A program made the translations under genes and the position numbers. A stretch of 64,000 bases of DNA from Penelope pileata (taxonomy: Eukaryota > Chordata > Aves > Galliformes > Cracidae), in assembly GCA_013396635.1 (NCBI GenBank), contig WBMW01003947.1:172079-236078 (forward strand), read 5' to 3'. Position 1 is the first letter of the stretch; every line of letters starts with the position of its first letter. Under the pieces are notes generated by a model. The model ran no database searches. It was not told the origin of the DNA and worked only from the letters and a program-made list of their open reading frames with translations. Positions 59,161-64,000 of the stretch are shown here, piece by piece.

Positions 59161-62100
59161 ACTGTTACAGGAATTAAATCTGTATACTCATAGGGACAGG
59201 AGTGTTAGTAGACAATCATTTATTTGAAACACGTCAAAGAGAAGCAGTCATAGTTAAGGTGTATGGCAACTGTTGTTGATACCAGAAATAGAAACATATG
59301 TTAGTTGTTCTGCTGCAGCTAAGCTCAAAATCTTTGTTCATATTTCATATTCAGAGGCAAATACTGTCACATGTTTAATACAGCATCAGATAGATGGTAA
59401 CATACCGCATAATTTGCATATTTGAAATCTATTTAAAATTCCAAATACCATGCAGTTTATTCAGACTGCCACAAAAAAGCACAACATGAATAAGTCTGGA
59501 TCGAAGGCTAGCTGACTTCAGTGTAGTGATGCTGTGGCAGGGATCTAGAGGAAAATTACAAAAACAGCATTTTTCTATTTAATTTTGGGTTTGTGACTGA
59601 TTTGAATGTAGTAATCCTTTGATAGATTTTTCTATATCTATGAAATAAGTGATAAGAAGACAATGTTTTCTTTCTCTACCACAAAATTGTGGCAGTCTGT
59701 ATCTTCTACACCGCCTGTATCAAACGTCTATTGTTGTTGGATGCCATCCATGAAAATGTCTTAATATTTCCCTAATGGGTTCAGAAAAGTAGTCTGTTTC
59801 TTGCCTCTTCCCCAAGTTGGATGACTTCCATTCTGAACTTGGAGCTAACATATACAGTCCAGCATGCCTGTCTACACGCTGTCACCAGAAGTCTCTCAAA
59901 ATTTTTTGGCGTTGCTGGGTAATATGGACTTACTTACTCTTGCTCTCTGTTCTGTTTCTCATCCTTTGTGTCCTCTTTTTTTCAGAATTACTCTATTCCC
60001 CATCTTCTCTCCTCTTCTGAGCATCCTTTGGGCATATGCTCGCTTCTGTCCTCCCCAAATTGTTGAAATGCAAGACTAGCAAAGGGTAAAAATACAATTC
60101 TTAGTTAGGTTTCTTTATTTATTCAGAAAAACAAAAAAGGAAAAAGAAANTTCAATTATCAAGTTGAATCAACTCACTAAGGGCTTGGGCGAGCACCCTA
60201 GGCAGAACAACAAAAGCAGTAGGAGTGTGTGACTAAAAGCAGATGGGAGAAAGGCATGCAGATCAGCCTAGGGTCTGCATACGTGTGCTCACCTTTTTTC
60301 ACACTCAGCTCTGGGAGTCTGTTGTAACTTCAAGACTATTGTGAGACATTCAGGATCTTAAAAGTGTTTCTAACAGAAACATAAGGAAAAAATGTTTAAG
60401 ATTTGTTTCTTAAAGATACCCTTAAGTCTTTAAAGTAGTAGATCATATTAAAGAGTGTTGTAAGCAAAGTACTGTGAAAATTCCTCACAGCAAGAAGAAC
60501 TCAGCTTGTTAGGATCAGCATCAAGCTATGTACTACAATTATGCTTTATCAATCTTTTTTAGAAAAAAAGTTCCTCCTTTTTCCTGTACAATGTAGGCCT
60601 TAAGACTCCCTTGCCTTCAGGAAAGGATGTCACCTTTATTTTCACTAAGTAAATTAAACTAAAGACATGTCCTCTTTTCACTTCTGTCCTGGGTGATTTG
60701 TGGGGAGCTTGACAGCCAAGTGGATACTTTTTTTTTTTTTTCNTACAAAGCTAGCCTGGGCAATCTGTTTATTACTTTTGAGTAGCTGGAATTTTTTCTG
60801 GACTTTAATGTTGTTAACATGTTTTGATGGACAATTTTATGAAATTTTTGATTTTAGGCCACAATGTGGCAGAGTGTGACAACAGCAATATGTATTTATA
60901 TTTTTAGATCATTCCTGCTTATGAGATTTACTTTTGAATATTATTGATCTTGAATATGATGTTCAAGACAGTACCTGCTTCTATCATGGAGACTTCCTTA
61001 AAACAAACACTTGTTCTGTGTCTCAAAAAATTTTAGTGTTCCAAAAAGTGAAAGATTGCACTTTGAGATCTTGATTGTGCAGTTGTACGTTACTATATCA
61101 TATCATGATACTGTCCTCCAAAACTTACCTCTTACTACTTCTCCATCCTAGCCTTTTTTGCTCTGAGAATTTGGCACCAAGTTGGAACTGGCTTGCCAGG
61201 TATAAGCCATGGTGCCTGTGATGCTTTTCAGTTGCAAGGGTTTTCAACAGAAAATTTGTGTGTGTGCATGTGTGTACAGATTATGTATACTAATTGTTAG
61301 TATGTAATGTAACAGATGTACAAGAGAACCATATAGGAGAAAACCGAATGGTGTAGGTTATTATTCAGATAACAACTTAAAAGTCTCAGTTAGCATTGTA
61401 CATTGTAAAACAGAATAAAAGGCCATTACCATGTAATCTTCCTCCCCACCATGATAATTCTCATATATTTATTTGTTGTTAGCTATCAAGTTAATGTTTG
61501 TGTAATGCTTGTAAAGACTTTCATAAATACTTATTATTTTATTCAGTGAACCTGGTCCAAGTAATATAAGCTGAAGTTGCATAAACTTAGAGTTTCTAAT
61601 TCCACAGCCACCACAAAATCTTTAACTTCTTTAATATACAAAATTAATCTGTGCTATTGTCAGAAGCAAATTTTTCATATGAAATAATGAAGTATGTTCT
61701 GACATTGTACAAACCTAGTAGTCAGAAGTTAACTAAAAATGTTAACAATGAAGGGAAGTGTGGAATATCTTCTACTATGTAACTTCATGTGAAGTCTGGA
61801 TACCTTTCTGGAATGCAGGGTTTTTGATTAATATTTTTATTTTGGTAAGTGGGTAGTATTTGATAGTTACTCTGGCCTCCTTTACCCGTCTGAATTAATG
61901 GATATGAAAGTACATCTGAACTCCCAGGTTGGAATTGCCCTCGTGGGTTACTCATATTCTGAAACTATGTTTGAATGAGGCCAGGTCTTCTATACTCAGT
62001 TTTTGCAGCATCAACTTAAATAACTTCCTAAGTGGTTTCCAAATTCTACATGGTCTTTTTGAGGCCTATGTTGCTTTGGCAACAGAGTCTATCGTACAAT

Positions 62101-63882
62101 ATCTCTCCCATCAAATATGAAGACTTGCCTCGTCCACATTCAAGCAAGATTCTGTCAAATCAGCAATTCAGTAGTTCCCAAAATCTACAAAGAAGAAAGA
62201 TAATGTTCATCTGTGTCAAACATACAAAGTTAAAATGATCATATGACAAGTCTAAGTGCAATTACAGTCTGACTGATTATGCTGGCAGTTCTCATTTTCA
62301 CCGTCTGGAGGGGATACAATCTATCAGTTGTCTATAATGGGATCTACACTGACATTTACAGAAAATAAAGGGGTGGTGACCTTTATAATTCACCCGAATT
62401 CACCTCCAGGAAGAAGTTGCCTTTTGTCTCAAGGATTGTAATTTTTCTAAAATTTCCCTCAGGCTTTTTACCTGCTTCAATTATACCTGAGGTGGCATCA
62501 TGTGCCATCTGATGACCATTCAGAGTTTTAACTTCAGGCCATGGAAAATTTTAAATGTTGGCAACAGTCACTTCCAGGCCTTTTTACTTTTAAATTCCTG
62601 ATTAGCTTTAATGCTGCAGAGTGAAATTCATTCATCCTTCATTAATTTAAGTCTCTCAGAGTAGGTAGCCTTTACTGGTAGTCTTTAATAAAGCCACATT
62701 AAAGCCACATATTTGACAAGTTTGAATGAACGTCTAATTTAAGGAGATCAGAAATTAAATCCAGTTTTTGCTACAAAGCTTCAAAAGCTTTGTGATAATT
62801 TTTATTTACACATTGCTGTAAATGATTATGAATGAATGACCACTTACAATACAAAAGCGAGATCGTGGCTTAATTTGTACTTTCATCCTTACCTGTATAC
62901 TTTTCTTCAGCACATGTTCATTGAATTTGTTAGAGTGCAAAGTAATTTTTTGCAAATATTTAGCAAATGTATTGTTTTCCCTAGCTCTTGCTCTGCAGCA
63001 TAGTTTGAGAAGCAGTGACTCATTTCATACAGTGAAGCCATTTTGTAGAGAATTATTTTCTATGAGAAAGTGGTGTGTTCTGTCCTATCTTGATAGAAAT
63101 CAAAACTTCTCCATAGTAGACATAGAACAGGAACAGGTATATCCATTACGTGGATATAGATGGGACAACTAACTTCTAAATTAATTTTAAAGGCTTGAAA
63201 ATGGAAAGGAAATCCTACCCAACACTTCCTACAAGGGAAGTAAAATCATTCTTTTCTTTCAAAAGACAATCATAATAGCATACTTCTCACAATACCACAT
63301 GCAGTAGTTCAGAAACTGTAACCGTATGTATGAAAGTTGATTTCTACTGATTTCAGATGCAAATCATCACACAATTTTCTCTGCAATGACTAAAGTTCAT
63401 TTCCAGCAGTGATCAGAAATTGGGAGAATGATGTCAAGGAAAAGAATCCAATAATCCTTTCCAGTTTGATGGAATATGGCTGCTGTAGCACAAAGGGAAG
63501 TGTCACAGTTGTCATAGCTGAAATGTCGAAATGCAGTACTTGTAAGATCTCTGTGGAAAAAAAGAGGATTTTGTTTCTTGTGTACAGACTGTGATTTCTA
63601 CACTATTTTCACTAATTGTGAATATTTTCACTATCTTTTACAAGAACAAAAGTGTTAAGAAAAAATTGTTTTGAAAGCTTAGGGATTCCAGCTTTGGAAA
63701 TAATTAAATTATCCTTAGTTTTTAAACTTAATTTTGACCCTGCATACATGGACTGATAGCCTTCAGTTATATAATTGTTAACTTTTACAAAGAACCTTAG
63801 CCTCATGCATGCAATGAGATGGACAGGGCTCACTGCTTTTTGTTTTAGCTTCACTGTTCTTTGCACAGGGGCCCTATTTTTC
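59161..63882. other. Unique AT-rich DNA
   Basis: No gene recognised. Single undetermined bases occur at 60150 and 60743, both beside A- or T-rich runs. A perfect 11-bp tandem duplication lies at 62689-62710. Open frames of 60-90 codons have no recognisable domains. Confidence 0.5.
62689..62710. repeat. Perfect 11-bp tandem duplication
   Basis: TAAAGCCACAT at 62689-62699 is repeated exactly at 62700-62710. Confidence 0.95.
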
Positions 63883-63922
63883 ATTTTATTTATTTATTTA
63901 TTTATTTATTTATTTTATTTTT
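63883..63922. repeat. TTTA tetranucleotide repeat
   Basis: About nine TTTA-type units, slightly interrupted at the right, running directly into the pyrimidine tract. Confidence 0.95.
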
Positions 63923-63923
63923 A

Positions 63924-64000
63924 TTTTTTTCCTTCCTTCCTTCCTTCCTTCCTTCCTCTTCCTTCCTTCCTTCCTTCCTTCCTTCCTTCCTTCCTTCCTT
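63924..64000. repeat. CCTT tetranucleotide repeat, continues past window
   Basis: A pyrimidine-only tract of at least 77 bases: a short T run, then CCTT units with one CTCTT interruption near 63957. It reaches the window end, so its full length is unknown. Pure polypyrimidine DNA of this length can form intramolecular triplexes and is a common assembly break point. Confidence 0.97.

Noticed and set aside
1..64000. CRISPR arrays, bacterial-type operons, rRNA or tRNA genes
   Set aside because: No regularly spaced repeats, no tRNA-like box A/box B pairs or cloverleaf, and clear avian repeats; the DNA is eukaryotic.

Overview
The window looks like a gene-poor, AT-rich stretch of a bird nuclear genome, most likely a galliform (chicken, turkey or quail type) macrochromosome. 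The evidence is the repeat content. About a dozen 5'-truncated CR1 LINE fragments are present, with the avian CR1 3' ends (ATTCTGTGATTC or ATTCTATGATTC). Four copies of one mariner-type DNA transposon are also present, which I recognise as the chicken Galluhop/Mariner1_GG family. There is no bacterial-style gene organisation, no rRNA or tRNA gene that I can see, and no host protein-coding exon I can defend. Nearly all open frames under 100 codons look like chance frames or shadows of transposon code.

Layout. 1-8031: unique AT-rich DNA with one GC-rich, motif-dense block at about 180-345 that looks like a conserved regulatory element. 8032-11246: mariner copy 1, a short CR1 tail, unique DNA and the very short mariner copy 2. 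11247-21544: repeat-poor unique DNA. 21545-22642: a + strand CR1 with reverse-transcriptase remnants. 22643-29321: unique DNA, a sequence gap (24243-24278), an unidentified GC-richer island (24543-25050), a TG microsatellite and a CR1 tail. 29322-29868: mariner copy 3. 31151-38932: several CR1 tails in both orientations. 40380-43150: two minus-strand CR1s, one with an undisrupted 179-codon ORF2 end, the other about 1.6 kb long and reaching into the reverse-transcriptase core. 43151-47595: unique DNA with a cluster of CAGGTG/CACCTG E-boxes, a perfect stem-loop and a TATA-like box at 44740-45200. 47596-49425: mariner copy 4, cut off where a minus-strand CR1 begins. 52008-59160: an old CR1 and an internally deleted CR1. 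59161-64000: unique DNA ending in TTTA and CCTT repeats that run off the window.

Nothing here forms a working gene set. The window records CR1 retrotransposition and mariner transposition in a gene desert or a very long intron. The most useful leads are the candidate cis-regulatory blocks (about 180-345 and 44740-45200), a 24-bp perfect palindrome (32404-32427), the internal-deletion series and rearranged junction among the mariner copies, an undisrupted CR1 tail with flanking direct repeats, and the unidentified island at 24543-25050. I did not find a clear undescribed multi-gene system.
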